A stretch of 64,000 bases of DNA, taken from contig NZ_SUMC01000025.1 in assembly GCF_005047355.1 (NCBI RefSeq), positions 1 through 64,000 on the forward strand, read 5' to 3'. This DNA is from Actinacidiphila oryziradicis. GTDB lineage: Bacteria > Actinomycetota > Actinomycetes > Streptomycetales > Streptomycetaceae. Below, one piece after another: positions 7,984 to 19,050 of the stretch. Under the pieces are notes generated by a model, which was given only the letters and a program-made list of their open reading frames with translations, searched no databases and had not been told where the DNA came from. Numbering within the stretch: position 1 is the first letter of the stretch; each line of letters begins with the position of its first letter. The position numbers and the translations under genes were made by a program.

Positions 7984-8900
7984 GCGATTCGCAAGCGCTT
8001 TCCCAAGAGCGCACCGTTTTCCTGCTGGCCCACACCGGGCGGCCTGCGGCGATCCGCAGTGCCGAGCGGGTCGTGCAAGGGCTGACGAGGGCTGGCGTAG
8101 GGGTCAGGGTGCTGGCCGACGAGGCCGCCGACCTGCCGCTGCCGCCGTCCTCGGTGGAGATCCTCCAGGAAACCGGTCCGGTGGCCGTCGAGGGATGCGA
8201 GCTGATCATCGTCCTCGGCGGTGACGGGACAATCCTGCGCGGCGCGGAGTTCGCCCGCGCGTCCGGCGTACCGATGCTGGGGGTCAACCTGGGCCGGGTC
8301 GGCTTCCTGGCCGAGGCCGAGCGGGACGACCTCGACAAGGTCGTGGACCGGGTGGTCACCAAGGACTACGAGGTCGAGGAGCGCATGACCATCGATGTTC
8401 TCGTACGCGAGAACGGGCGGATCGCCCACCGGGACTGGGCGCTCAACGAAGCATCGGTGGAGAAGCAGGCCCGCGAGCGGATGCTGGAGGTCGTCACCGA
8501 GGTGGATGGCCGGCCGGTGTCGCGGTTCGGCGGTGACGGCGTGGTCTGCGCGACCCCGACCGGCTCGACCGCGTACGCCTTCTCGGCCGGCGGCCCGGTG
8601 GTCTGGCCCGAGGTGGAGGCCCTGCTCATGGTGCCGATCAGCGCGCACGCGCTCTTCGCCAAGCCGCTCGTGACCGCACCGAGCTCGGTGCTCGCGGTGG
8701 AAGTGCAGCCCCAGACCCCGCACGGGGTCCTGTGGTGCGACGGCCGGCGCACGGTGGAGCTGCCCGCCGGAGCCCGGGTGGAGGTCCGCCGGGGAGCCGT
8801 ACCGGTGCGGCTCGCGCGACTGCACCACGCCTCCTTCACGGACCGGCTGGTGGCGAAGTTCGCCCTCCCGGTGGCGGGCTGGCGCGGCGCGCCGCACTAG
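7980..8900 (+). CDS. nadK: NAD kinase
   Basis: 306 aa starting at TTG 7980, which overlaps the tlyA stop and follows GGAGGGG (7968-7974) at 5 bases. The GGDGT catalytic motif is at about residue 78-82, followed by the GVNLGRVGFLAE dinucleotide-site segment, and STAYAFSAGGP is the second conserved block (Gly-rich, ~200). It phosphorylates NAD to NADP. The order tlyA-nadK-recN is conserved across actinobacteria. Length and motifs are complete, and nothing suggests loss of activity. Confidence 0.95.
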   Translation: MSDSQALSQERTVFLLAHTGRPAAIRSAERVVQGLTRAGVGVRVLADEAADLPLPPSSVEILQETGPVAVEGCELIIVLGGDGTILRGAEFARASGVPMLGVNLGRVGFLAEAERDDLDKVVDRVVTKDYEVEERMTIDVLVRENGRIAHRDWALNEASVEKQARERMLEVVTEVDGRPVSRFGGDGVVCATPTGSTAYAFSAGGPVVWPEVEALLMVPISAHALFAKPLVTAPSSVLAVEVQPQTPHGVLWCDGRRTVELPAGARVEVRRGAVPVRLARLHHASFTDRLVAKFALPVAGWRGAPH

Positions 8901-8912
8901 GCCAGGCACTGG

Positions 8913-8977
8913 CGTCGCCGGCTGGACCGGCGACGGCCGGACGAGGTCCGGGGCGCTGTCCCCTCAAGCCCCGGACC
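8913..8977 (+). terminator. two tandem perfect hairpins after nadK
   Basis: Stem 1 is 9 bp (8913-8921 with 8927-8935), stem 2 is 10 bp (8945-8954 with 8968-8977). There is no T-tract, so these may be weak terminators, processing sites or attenuators between nadK and recN. Seen directly; role inferred. Confidence 0.55.
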
Positions 8978-9092
8978 GTTCGGCGGCCGTCGGCTGGGAA
9001 GGTCGCGCCGGTGTCATGGGGACAGCCCGGATCCCCCCCGCATGAGGGAGCCCCGTCGCGCGGCGTACCGCAAACCTCGTATGGTCGTATCC

Positions 9093-10823
9093 GTGTTGGA
9101 GGAGATGCGGATTCGGGCGCTTGGAGTCATCGAGGACGCCGTGGTGGAGCTTTCACCCGGTTTCACGGCGGTGACCGGCGAGACCGGCGCGGGCAAGACC
9201 ATGGTCGTCACCAGTCTCGGCCTGCTGCTTGGTGGCCGTGCAGATCCCGCGCTGGTGCGGATCGGCTCGAAAGCGGCGGTCGTTGAGGGGCGGATCGCTC
9301 TCACGTCCGGTTCCCCGGCCGCCCTGCGTGCCGAGGAGGCGGGCGCGGAGCTGGACGACGGCGCGCTGCTCATCAGCCGTACGGTCTCGGCCGAAGGCCG
9401 GTCGCGGGCGTATGTCGGCGGCCGGTCCGTTCCGGTGGGGTTGCTGGCCGAGCTGGCGGACGACCTGGTTGCCGTCCACGGCCAGACCGACCAGCAGGGG
9501 CTGCTTCGGCCCGCCCGGCAGCGGCAGGCGCTGGACCGCTACGCGGGCGACGCGGTCGCGGTGCCGCTCGTGAAGTACGCCGAGGCTTACCGTCGGCTGC
9601 GTGAGGTCGCCGCCGAGCTGGACGAGCTGACCACGCGGGCGCGTGAGCGCGCCCAGGAAGCGGATCTGCTGCGCTTCGGACTGGAGGAGGTGGCGGCTGC
9701 CGAGCCGCTGCCCGGCGAGGACGTGGAGCTGGCCGCCGAGGCGGAGCGGCTGGGGCACGCGGAAGCGCTCGCCTCCGCCGCCGCGATCGGGCACGCTGCC
9801 CTGGCCGGCAATCCGGAGGACCCGGAGGCAGTGGACGCCAACACCCTGGTGGCCGGTGCGCAGCGTGCGCTGGACGCAGTACGAGGCCACGACCCGGCGT
9901 TGGCCGGGCTGGCCGACCGGATCGGCGAGATCGGCATCCTGCTGGGCGACGTGGCGGGCGAACTGGCCGGTTACGCCGATGACCTGGACGCCGATCCGCG
10001 GCGCCTCGCCGCCGTCGAGGAGCGGCGGGCGACGCTGCTCCACCTGACGCGTAAGTACGGTCCCGATATCGATGCCGTACTGGCCTGGTCCGAGGCCGGG
10101 GCCGACCGGCTCGGCGAGCTGGAGGGCGATGACGAGCGGATCGCCGAGCTGGCTGCCGAACGGGACGCCCTGCGCGACGAGCTGGGCGGGCTCGCCCAGG
10201 CGCTGACCGATGCGCGTACGGAAGCGTCGGACCGCTTCGCCGAGGCGGTCACGGCGGAACTCGGCGAGCTGGCCATGCCGCACGCACGGGTCAGCGTGGC
10301 CATCCGGCAGACCGATGACCCCGAGGGCATCGAGGTCGACGGGCGGCTTGTGGCCTATGGCGCCGCTGGGGCCGATGAGGTCGAGCTTCAGCTCGCGCCG
10401 CATCCGGGCGCTCCGGCGCGGCCGATCGCCAAGGGCGCTTCGGGCGGTGAGCTGTCGCGGGTCATGCTGGCGGTGGAAGTTGTCTTCGCAGGGTCGGACC
10501 CGGTGCCGACGTACCTCTTCGACGAGGTCGACGCGGGGGTCGGCGGCAAGGCTGCCGTAGAGGTCGGGCGGCGCCTCGCCCGGCTCGCGCGGACCGCGCA
10601 GGTCGTCGTCGTGACGCATTTGCCGCAGGTGGCGGCTTTTGCCGACCGGCAGCTGCTCGTCGAGAAGACGAACGACGGGTCGGTGACCCGGAGCGGGGTG
10701 AAGGTGCTGGAGGGCGAGGAACGGGTCCGCGAGCTCTCGCGAATGCTGGCGGGGCTGGAGGATTCGGAGCTCGGACGGGCACATGCGGAGGAGCTGCTCG
10801 CTGCTGCGCGGGCCGCGCGGTGA
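9093..10823 (+). CDS. recN: DNA repair ATPase RecN
   Basis: About 576 aa. The SMC-like layout is clear: Walker A GETGAGKT at ~29-36, a long Ala/Glu/Leu-rich coiled coil between ~150 and 370, ABC signature GASGGELSRVMLA at ~448 and Walker B TYLFDEVDAG at ~472. RecN acts with RecA in double-strand break repair. The start is uncertain: ATG 9081, GTG 9093 and ATG 9105 are in frame. Only 9105 has a purine-rich GGAGGAG, but it touches the codon, so a leaderless or short-leader mRNA starting at 9081 or 9093 is likely. Confidence 0.95.
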   Translation: MLEEMRIRALGVIEDAVVELSPGFTAVTGETGAGKTMVVTSLGLLLGGRADPALVRIGSKAAVVEGRIALTSGSPAALRAEEAGAELDDGALLISRTVSAEGRSRAYVGGRSVPVGLLAELADDLVAVHGQTDQQGLLRPARQRQALDRYAGDAVAVPLVKYAEAYRRLREVAAELDELTTRARERAQEADLLRFGLEEVAAAEPLPGEDVELAAEAERLGHAEALASAAAIGHAALAGNPEDPEAVDANTLVAGAQRALDAVRGHDPALAGLADRIGEIGILLGDVAGELAGYADDLDADPRRLAAVEERRATLLHLTRKYGPDIDAVLAWSEAGADRLGELEGDDERIAELAAERDALRDELGGLAQALTDARTEASDRFAEAVTAELGELAMPHARVSVAIRQTDDPEGIEVDGRLVAYGAAGADEVELQLAPHPGAPARPIAKGASGGELSRVMLAVEVVFAGSDPVPTYLFDEVDAGVGGKAAVEVGRRLARLARTAQVVVVTHLPQVAAFADRQLLVEKTNDGSVTRSGVKVLEGEERVRELSRMLAGLEDSELGRAHAEELLAAARAAR

Positions 10824-10884
10824 CGGGCGCTTTCCCGCCCGCCCACTCGTTGCCGGGGACTGTACAACGGCAAGGAGCCGGAAC

Positions 10885-11682
10885 ATGACCGCCCTCCTCG
10901 CGACGGTCGCCGCGACCCGCTCCGCGTTTGCCACCCTGCGGCGTAAGCCGCGGGGCGGGTCCGCACGCTGGGCGCGGACGAACCACGCGGGCCGGACGGT
11001 GGACCTCTACGGCGGCCTCGCGGCAGCGACCGGCACCGTGCTCGCCACCGCGGCCGCGCCGGGGCTGCCGGTCCGGAGCCGCACGGCGGCACTCGCGGTG
11101 CTCGCCGCGGGAGGCTGCGGGGCGTATGACGACCTGGCAGGCACGCCCGGAGAGCGCGGTTTTCGCACACATATGGGGGCGCTGCAGGAGGGTCGGGTCA
11201 CTTCGGGCGCCGTAAAGCTGTTCGGCATCGGGGCGGCCGGACTGGCGGCCGGGGCGCTGCTGAAGGAGCGCCCGGTGGACAGGCTGCTGGCCGGAGTCGT
11301 GGTGGCGGGCACGGCGCATCTGGTGAACCTGGTCGATGTGAAGCCGGGGCGGGCCGCGAAGGCGGTCATCGCGGCCGGTGTGCCCGGGATGCTGCGCGGC
11401 GGGCCCGCAGGGGCACTGGCAGGCGCACCGGTGGGCGCCGCGGTGGCTGTACTGGCGGACGATGCGGGGGAGCGCACGATGCTGGGTGACGCCGGGGCGC
11501 ATGCGCTGGGCGCGGCGGTAGGGGTCTCGATCGTGGTTGCGAACGGGCGGGCGGGGCTTGTGCTGCATGCGGCGCTTCTGGCGGGGCTCGCGGCGGCCGG
11601 GGACTGGGTCAGCTATGGCGAAGGCCTGTGGAGTGCTCCCGGTCTGCGTACGATCGATTCCTTGGGTCGCCGCCCGCAGTGA
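10885..11682 (+). CDS. polyprenyl-phosphate sugar-phosphate transferase-like membrane protein (MraY/WecA superfamily)
   Basis: 265 aa from the ATG at 10885 (AGGAG at 10873-10877). Multiple hydrophobic segments, with superfamily landmarks: a YDDLAG acidic pair at ~75, HLVNLVDVKPGR (the NxxNxxDG-like loop) at ~145 and LGDAGAHALGAAVG at ~205. The enzyme class transfers sugar-1-phosphate to undecaprenyl phosphate. It is shorter than WecA (~360 aa), the first ~60 residues are Arg-rich and unlike MraY, and the DG of the Mg2+ loop is DV here, so activity needs testing. It sits between recN and a GT4 gene, where actinobacteria carry envelope genes. Confidence 0.7.
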   Translation: MTALLATVAATRSAFATLRRKPRGGSARWARTNHAGRTVDLYGGLAAATGTVLATAAAPGLPVRSRTAALAVLAAGGCGAYDDLAGTPGERGFRTHMGALQEGRVTSGAVKLFGIGAAGLAAGALLKERPVDRLLAGVVVAGTAHLVNLVDVKPGRAAKAVIAAGVPGMLRGGPAGALAGAPVGAAVAVLADDAGERTMLGDAGAHALGAAVGVSIVVANGRAGLVLHAALLAGLAAAGDWVSYGEGLWSAPGLRTIDSLGRRPQ

Positions 11683-11891
11683 CGCGGGGCGGCAGGTCGG
11701 CCAGGTCGGTCACTGGTGTTATGGCGAGCGGTTGCGCCATAGCCGTCCGTAGGATCACTCGTACGGGTGGTCCCTGGTACGTGCGCACGGGCGTGGCCCG
11801 GCCGCGTTGCCGTGATGTCGTACCGGCCTGGCATCCTTGAGGACAGTGGCAACACCCGCCGTACGATGCCGAGTCAGGAGCCCGACCTCGC

Positions 11892-13034
11892 GTGATCAGT
11901 AGTACTCCGACCCCGTTGCACGGGCAGCTGCACGCCGTCCAGGTGCTGGGCGAGACGGCGGGCGCACACGTGTCCTCACTCGCGGGCGGCCTGGTGGCGC
12001 GCGGCGTGCAGGTGACGGTGTGCGGGCCCTCGGAGGCTGGGGCGGATTACGGATTCACGGCAGCCGGGGCCCGGTTCGCCCCGGTCGAGATCGCCCGCCG
12101 GGCCAACAGGGGCGACGCGGCGGTGGTCGCGTCGCTGCGTGCCGCCTGCGCGGGCGCGGATGTGGTGCACGCGCACGGCCTGCGGGCGGCCCTGCTCGCC
12201 TCGCTGGCGCTCGGTGGCCGTCGTACGCCGCTGGTTGTCACCTGGCACAGCGCTGTCCTGGCCGAAGGGGCGAGGGCGCGGATGCTGCATCTGCTGGAGC
12301 GGCGCGTGTCGCGCGCCGCCGCCGTCGTGCTCGGCGCGTCGTCGGACCTGGTGGACCGTGCCCGGGCCTCAGGCGCCCGCGACGCACGGCTGGCGCCAGT
12401 CGCGGTGCCCGGTCCCGTGCGCGAGGCCCTGCCGGCGGAGCTCCCCGCCGATGCCGAGCAGCTGCGTCAGAAGACCCGCGCCGAATTCGTCGAGGAGCGG
12501 AGCCCGCTGCTGCTCGCGGTGGGCCGCCTGGAGCGGCACAAGGGGTATGACACGCTCCTCGACGCCGCTCACCTCTGGCTGCGCGGCCCGGAGCCGCACC
12601 CGTTGCTCGTCATCGCGGGCGAGGGCTCGCGGCGCGCCGCACTCACCCGTCGCATCGAGACCGAGGGTCTTCCGGTGCTCCTCACCGGCCGCCGCGACGA
12701 CATCCCGCAACTCCTTGCCGCCGCCGACATCGTGGTCCTCCCCAGCCGCTGGGAGGCTCGCGCCCTGATCGCCCAGGAGGCTCTGCACGCCGGTGTCCCC
12801 CTGGTCGCCACGGCGGTCGGCGGTATCCCCGAACTCGTGGGCGAGGCCGCCGAGCTGGTCCCGTACGGCGATCCGGCCGCTCTCGCCGCCGCCGTCGCCC
12901 GGCTGCTCGCCGACCCGGCCCGCCGTGCGGAGCTCGTGGCTGCCGGGCGCACGCAGGCCGCCACCTGGCCGACCGAGGACGACACGGTCGCCCAGGTGCT
13001 CAGCATCTACGACGAGTTGTCCACGAGCCGGTGA
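11892..13034 (+). CDS. GT4-family glycosyltransferase
   Basis: 380 aa from the GTG at 11892, 11 bases after AGGAG (11876-11880). A GT-B fold is evident: the N-terminal acceptor half has GAHVSSLAGGLVARG and ADVVHAHGLRAAL, and the C-terminal half has LLAVGRLERHKGYDTLLDA, VIAGEG and the nucleotide-sugar site ADIVVLPSRWEARALIAQEALHAGVPLVA ending in GGIPELV. The usual E-x7-E pair is RWEARALIAQE. Together with the preceding membrane transferase it could build an envelope glycan on a polyprenyl carrier. Donor and acceptor cannot be read from sequence. Confidence 0.88.
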   Translation: MISSTPTPLHGQLHAVQVLGETAGAHVSSLAGGLVARGVQVTVCGPSEAGADYGFTAAGARFAPVEIARRANRGDAAVVASLRAACAGADVVHAHGLRAALLASLALGGRRTPLVVTWHSAVLAEGARARMLHLLERRVSRAAAVVLGASSDLVDRARASGARDARLAPVAVPGPVREALPAELPADAEQLRQKTRAEFVEERSPLLLAVGRLERHKGYDTLLDAAHLWLRGPEPHPLLVIAGEGSRRAALTRRIETEGLPVLLTGRRDDIPQLLAAADIVVLPSRWEARALIAQEALHAGVPLVATAVGGIPELVGEAAELVPYGDPAALAAAVARLLADPARRAELVAAGRTQAATWPTEDDTVAQVLSIYDELSTSR

Positions 13035-13057
13035 CAGCTGAGATGGGAGTCCGGGAG

Positions 13058-13135
13058 ATGCGCGTACGGATCGAGCCCTGGGCGGAGAGCGACTTCGATC
13101 TGCTGCGACCTCACCGCCATGCCGTGACTCCGTGA
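13058..13135 (+). pseudogene. GNAT acetyltransferase N-terminal remnant
   Basis: An ATG after GGGAG opens MRVRIEPWAESDFDLLR, the usual first strand and helix of small GNAT acetyltransferases, but the frame ends after 25 codons at TGA 13133-13135. I could not find the rest of a GNAT domain downstream in any frame. Probably a decayed gene. Confidence 0.45.
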
Positions 13136-13435
13136 CGCCGTGATCAGCCCGGCCCAGGACCGGGTGCGGCTGCCCAGCCGTGGCGGGCTCGACGGCTACC
13201 GGCCGTGCCGGGCGTCCTGGAGGGGTGGGGACGGTAGGTTTCGGGCCGCGCTACGAGGGACTTCACGGCGCCGGCGAACGGGTCCGGCTCTCGCGGAACT
13301 GACCCAGGTGCACGCCGTCCACCACCAGGCCGTTCTCGGCCTGCTCCGGGCGCCCTGACTCATCCCGTCCCCGACCGGGCCTGTACGGGCCACCGGGCGC
13401 CCACGCCCGCCGACCCGCACCCACCCCCCGGATGC
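13136..13435. other. intergenic, degenerate sequence
   Basis: 300 bases between convergent GT4 and GH15 genes. A minus-strand stretch around 13265-13345 reads like protein (ENGLVVDGVHLGQFRES) but has no start or recognisable domain. Best seen as decayed DNA. Confidence 0.4.
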
Positions 13436-15253
13436 TCAGCCCCCGTAAGCCCCGCTTGCCGTCAGCCGCAGGGCCGTGTCGATCAGCGGCACATGGCTGA
13501 AGGCCTGCGGGAAGTTGCCGACCTGCCGCTGAAGCCGGGGGTCCCACTCCTCCGCCAGCAGTCCCAGGTCGTTCCGCAGGGACAGCAGCTTCTCGAAGAG
13601 CCGCCGGGCCTCGTCGACCCGCCCGATCATCGCCAGGTCGTCGGCGAGCCAGAAGGAGCACGCGAGGAAGGCGCCCTCATCGCCCGGGAGACCGTCCAGG
13701 TTCTCGCCGTCTTTGCAGTTGGCATCCGTCGGGTACCGGAGGACGAAGCCGTCTTCCGTGGACAGCTCGCGCTGGATGGCCTCGATCGTGCCGATGACCC
13801 GCTTGTCGTCCGGCGGCAGGAAGCCGACCTGCGGAATGAGCAGGAGAGAGGCGTCCAGCTCCTTGGAGCCGTACGACTGCGTGAACGTGTTGCGCTCGCG
13901 GTCGTACCCCTTCTCACAGACATCCCAGTGGATCTCGTCGCGCAGCTCGCGCCAGCGCTCCAGGGGCCCGTCGACCTCGCCGGACTCGATCAGCTTCACG
14001 GTCCGGTCGACGGCGACCCACGCCATGACCTTGGAGTGCACGAAGTGCCGCCGGGGCCCGCGGACCTCCCAGATGCCCTCGTCCGGCTCGTTCCAGTGGC
14101 CTTCCAGATACCGGATGAGCTTGAGCTGGAGCAGGCTGGCGTAGTCGTTCCGGGCCAGGCCGGTCATATGGGCCAGGTGCAGGGCCTCGGTGACCTCGCC
14201 GTACACGTCCAGCTGCAGCTGGTGGGCTGCGCCGTTGCCGACACGTACGGGCTTGGAGCCCTCGTATCCCGGCAGCCACTCGAGCTCGGTCTCGCCGAGC
14301 TCGCGCTCGCCGGCGATGCCGTACATGATCTGGAGATTCTCGGGGTCACCGGCAACGGCCCGCAGCAGCCACTCCCGCCAGGCGCGGGCCTCGTCCCGGT
14401 AACCGGTACGCAGCAGCGACGACAGCGTGATGGCGGCGTCACGCAGCCAGGTGAAGCGGTAGTCCCAGTTCCGTACACCACCGATGTTCTCGGGGAGGGA
14501 GGTTGTCGGGGCGGCGACGATGCCGCCCGTAGGCCCATATGTCAGGGCCTTCAGCGTGATCAGCGAGCGTACGACCGCGTCCCGGTAAGGGCCGTGGTAG
14601 GTGCACTGCTCGACCCATTCGCGCCAGAAGTCCTCAGTTGCCTCCAGCGAGGACTCAGGCTCGGGCAGCGGCGGCGGCTCCTTGTGGGAGGGCTGCCAGC
14701 TGATGGTGAAGGCGACGCGGTCACCCGGGCCGACGGTGAAGTCGGAGTAGGTCGTGAGGTGCTTGCCGTAGGTGTCGACCTCGGTGTCCAGCCATACGGA
14801 GTCGGGGCCGGCGACGGCGACGGTACGGTCACCGACCTTGTGGACCCAGGGGGTGATCTGGCCGTAGGCGAAGCGCATGCGGAGGGCGGAGTGCATGGGC
14901 ACACGGCCGCTGAGGCCCTCGACGATGCGGATCAGCTGCGGAGCACCGTCACGGGGCGGCATGAAGTCGGTGACGCGGACGGTGCCGCGGGGGGTGTCCC
15001 ACTCGGATTCGAGAATGAGGGAGTCGCCGCGGTAACGGCGCCGGGTGGCGGTCGGCGGCTCGGAGCCCGGGGCATAGGCCGGCCCGAGGCGCCAGAACCC
15101 ATGGTCCTCGGTGCCCAGGAGCCCGGCGAAGATCGCCGGGGAGTCGAAGCGGGGCAGGCACAGCCAGTCGGCCGTGCCGTCCCGGCAGACCAGGGCAGCG
15201 GTCTGCATGTCTCCGATGAGCGCGTAATCCTCAATGCGGCCGGCCACGTACAT
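13436..15253 (-). CDS. GH15 family glycoside hydrolase (glucoamylase/trehalase-like)
   Basis: 605 aa from the ATG at 15253; a longer GTG start at 15322 is possible, and neither has a well-spaced ribosome site. The protein opens AGRIEDYALIGDMQTAALV, the hallmark of actinobacterial GH15 proteins, with an N-terminal beta-sandwich (to ~250) and an (alpha/alpha)6 barrel carrying NWDYRFTWLRDAA and YEGSKPVRVGNGAAHQLQLD. Near the C-terminus is LLAEEWDPRLQRQVGNFPQAFSH, which holds the conserved catalytic Glu. Related mycobacterial proteins are trehalases, so trehalose or alpha-glucans are the likely substrates. No signal peptide, so probably cytoplasmic. Divergent from pyrG. Confidence 0.88.
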   Translation of the reverse strand: MYVAGRIEDYALIGDMQTAALVCRDGTADWLCLPRFDSPAIFAGLLGTEDHGFWRLGPAYAPGSEPPTATRRRYRGDSLILESEWDTPRGTVRVTDFMPPRDGAPQLIRIVEGLSGRVPMHSALRMRFAYGQITPWVHKVGDRTVAVAGPDSVWLDTEVDTYGKHLTTYSDFTVGPGDRVAFTISWQPSHKEPPPLPEPESSLEATEDFWREWVEQCTYHGPYRDAVVRSLITLKALTYGPTGGIVAAPTTSLPENIGGVRNWDYRFTWLRDAAITLSSLLRTGYRDEARAWREWLLRAVAGDPENLQIMYGIAGERELGETELEWLPGYEGSKPVRVGNGAAHQLQLDVYGEVTEALHLAHMTGLARNDYASLLQLKLIRYLEGHWNEPDEGIWEVRGPRRHFVHSKVMAWVAVDRTVKLIESGEVDGPLERWRELRDEIHWDVCEKGYDRERNTFTQSYGSKELDASLLLIPQVGFLPPDDKRVIGTIEAIQRELSTEDGFVLRYPTDANCKDGENLDGLPGDEGAFLACSFWLADDLAMIGRVDEARRLFEKLLSLRNDLGLLAEEWDPRLQRQVGNFPQAFSHVPLIDTALRLTASGAYGG

Positions 15254-15637
15254 CTCCAGTAGAACAACGGAGCCGCCCCTGCCAGGGGGGCGATCTTGCG
15301 GTCTGGGGATCTTTACGAGCACTTGTTCCGGGAGCGGTGTGGGTGGTGCCGTGCCGGCCGGCTCGCTGCGATGCGTTCGAGCAGGATACGACGTTGAAGC
15401 AGGGGGTGCGCGCGCTACGACGGATCACGCTGCGCCGGTCGGGTTCTTTTTGTCGTACGAGCTCCCAGGTGCTAAAGAGGTCGCATTTCCCAGACCAGCT
15501 GCCGGAAACACCTGAGCCTGGTCGCTGATACCCTGGTAGCCCGTGGGCCGGTGGGCCGAACCACTGAACCGCCGCGATGACGCCCCCAAAAATCAGGGTG
15601 CCGTCTCGACCCTACCTAGCGACCACGGGAGCCCGTC
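15254..15637. promoter_or_regulatory. divergent GH15 / pyrG intergenic region
   Basis: About 385 bases. It must hold promoters for both genes. A TACCCT at 15529-15534 is a possible -10 box for pyrG but lacks a convincing -35. A T5 run lies at 15449-15453. No open frame of interest and no recognisable riboswitch. Confidence 0.4.
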
Positions 15638-17290
<1,653 letters not shown>

Positions 17291-17302
17291 GAGGTTAACC
17301 GC

Positions 17303-17926
17303 ATGCTCCAGGACATCCCCGAGGAATGGCCCGTCGTCGCCACCGCGACCCCGTTCACCGGGAACAAGACCAGCGTCCGCACCGACAAGGTCGTCATGCC
17401 CGACGGCACGGTCGCCCAGCGGGACTACCAGGTCCACCCGGGCTCGGTGGCCGTGGTCGCCCTCGATGAGCGGGGGCGGGTCCTCGTCCTGCGACAGTAC
17501 CGGCACCCGGTGCGGCAGAAGCTCTGGGAGGTCCCCGCCGGGCTGCTCGACGTCCCCGGCGAGAACCCGCTGCACGCCGCTCAGCGCGAGCTGTACGAGG
17601 AGGCGCATGTGAAGGCCGAGGACTGGCGGGTCCTCGTCGACGTCTACACCACGCCTGGCGGCTGCGACGAAGCCGTACGGATCTTCCTCGCCCGCGAGCT
17701 CTCCGAGGCCGACGGCGAGCGCTTCGAAGTGTCGGAGGAGGAGGCGGACATGGAGTTCGCCCGGGTGCCGCTCGCGGAGCTCGTACAGGGTGCGCTGGCG
17801 GGGCGGCTGCACAACAACTGCTTGGTGGTGGGTGCGCTGGCGTTGCACGCCGCGCTCGCCGGTGATGGGCTGGACGGGCTGCGCCCGGCGGATGCGGTTT
17901 GGCCGGCGCGGCCGTTCAGCGTTTAG
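17303..17926 (+). CDS. NUDIX hydrolase (ADP-ribose pyrophosphatase-like)
   Basis: 207 aa from the ATG at 17303 with GAGAGG at 17289-17294. The NUDIX box is GLLDVPGENPLHAAQRELYEEAHV (about residues 80-102), matching G-x5-E-x7-REhxEExxh. The upstream RQYRHPVRQKLWEVPAG and the downstream PGGCDEAVRIFLA are typical of ADP-ribose pyrophosphatases of the NudF type, as found next to pyrG in M. tuberculosis (Rv1700). Likely role: hydrolysis of ADP-ribose to AMP and ribose-5-phosphate. Co-transcribed with pyrG. Confidence 0.9.
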   Translation: MLQDIPEEWPVVATATPFTGNKTSVRTDKVVMPDGTVAQRDYQVHPGSVAVVALDERGRVLVLRQYRHPVRQKLWEVPAGLLDVPGENPLHAAQRELYEEAHVKAEDWRVLVDVYTTPGGCDEAVRIFLARELSEADGERFEVSEEEADMEFARVPLAELVQGALAGRLHNNCLVVGALALHAALAGDGLDGLRPADAVWPARPFSV

Positions 17927-19050
17927 CCCTTGCCGGGCGGGTCGGGGCTGTTCTCTTGCCCGGCGCCGGGGTTGCCGAGCCGTCCTCAAACGCCGGACGG
18001 GCTGGGTTTGGTGCCCTGCGCCGTTACGCGGGGTGCGCTTTGTTCGGTGGGTGGGTCGGTGGCGCCTCCGGGGTGACTCTCTCCCCCAACCTTCGGCCGG
18101 GAGGTGCCCCCACGACTGTGTGCCAGGGCCCGGGACGTTATGCGCCATCGCCGGCGGCACTTGGGCGACACAGTCTGCGGGGACACCCCTGAACCGCCCC
18201 CTCCGGCCGTCACAGCGCTTCACGGTGGGTTGTGTCCCGCGGTCACCCCGGGGGTTGCCCGGCGCGCGGTGCCTTTGGTTTTACGGTCTCCGCCCCGAGC
18301 GGCCGTCACACGTCTGTCCGGCCGGGAGGGGACGCGCCGGGGTGTCCCCGCAGGGGACGAGCGCGTGCACCCCGGGCAAGCGGGCCGTGGACCCGCACGT
18401 GCGAGCCCCGAGGAGATCACCCCACAGCGGCCCCGACCCCCCCCCACGACCACATGGCGTGGCGGCACGCACGACAACCCAGCCGGTCCGGCGCTTGTAG
18501 GGGCACCTCCTGGGGGCACCTCCCGGCCGAAGGCCGGGGGAGGTAGCTGGGGGAGGAACCGGCACCCCCGGCGGGGGAGGCGCGGAACGGCACCCTTGGC
18601 AGGCGGAACGAAACCGTGCCGGTCCGGCCGGGCAAACCCAGCCGGTCCGGCGTTTGTGGGGGCACCTCCTGGGGGCACCTCCCGGCCGAAGGCTGGGGGA
18701 GGTAGCTGGGGGAGGAACCGGCAACCACCGCAGAGGGGGTGGAACCTGCGCACCCGCAGCTGGGACAACCTGCCGTGCCGGTCCGGCCGGGCAAACTCAG
18801 CCCGTCCGGCGTTTGAGGACAAAGCGGCAACGGCGGCGCGCGGAACGGAACCGCACCGGGGGCACCCGGCGCCGTTCCGGCCGGCCCAGCGAGGGGAAAG
18901 TCGGATGATCGGCTGATCCGATGGGGTGATCCTTGGCTTGATCTGCCGCGTCGGAGCCCCGAGCGGGGCGGGGCCGGTGAACTAGGCTCATTCTGTTCCC
19001 GTGCGCGTTGGCGTCGGGCTCGTTTGCGCAGGCAGAACGGGAGTGGACCC
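17927..19050. repeat. 1.1-kb non-coding region of composite intergenic repeats
   Basis: No convincing gene. It contains an exact 23-bp unit at 17982-18004 and its inverted copy at 18798-18820 (GTCCTCAAACGCCGGACGGG core); two ~87-bp direct copies (about 18477-18563 and 18636-18723) each with a CTCCCCC/GGGGGAG hairpin around CGGCCGAAGGC; and another such hairpin element at 18080-18110. The same modules occur at 32.96-33.25 kb. Open frames here are translations of the repeats. Mycobacterial synteny would place xerD at this point. Confidence 0.8.

Noticed and set aside
13493..15262. Plus-strand open frame of 589 codons opposite the GH15 gene
   Set aside because: Shadow of the GH15 codons; the minus-strand product has clear GH15 motifs.
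18104..18916. Open frames of 80-270 codons on both strands between the NUDIX and STAND genes
   Set aside because: They translate the intergenic repeat modules (same GGTSRPKAGGGSWG-like peptide twice) and have no ribosome sites or domains.
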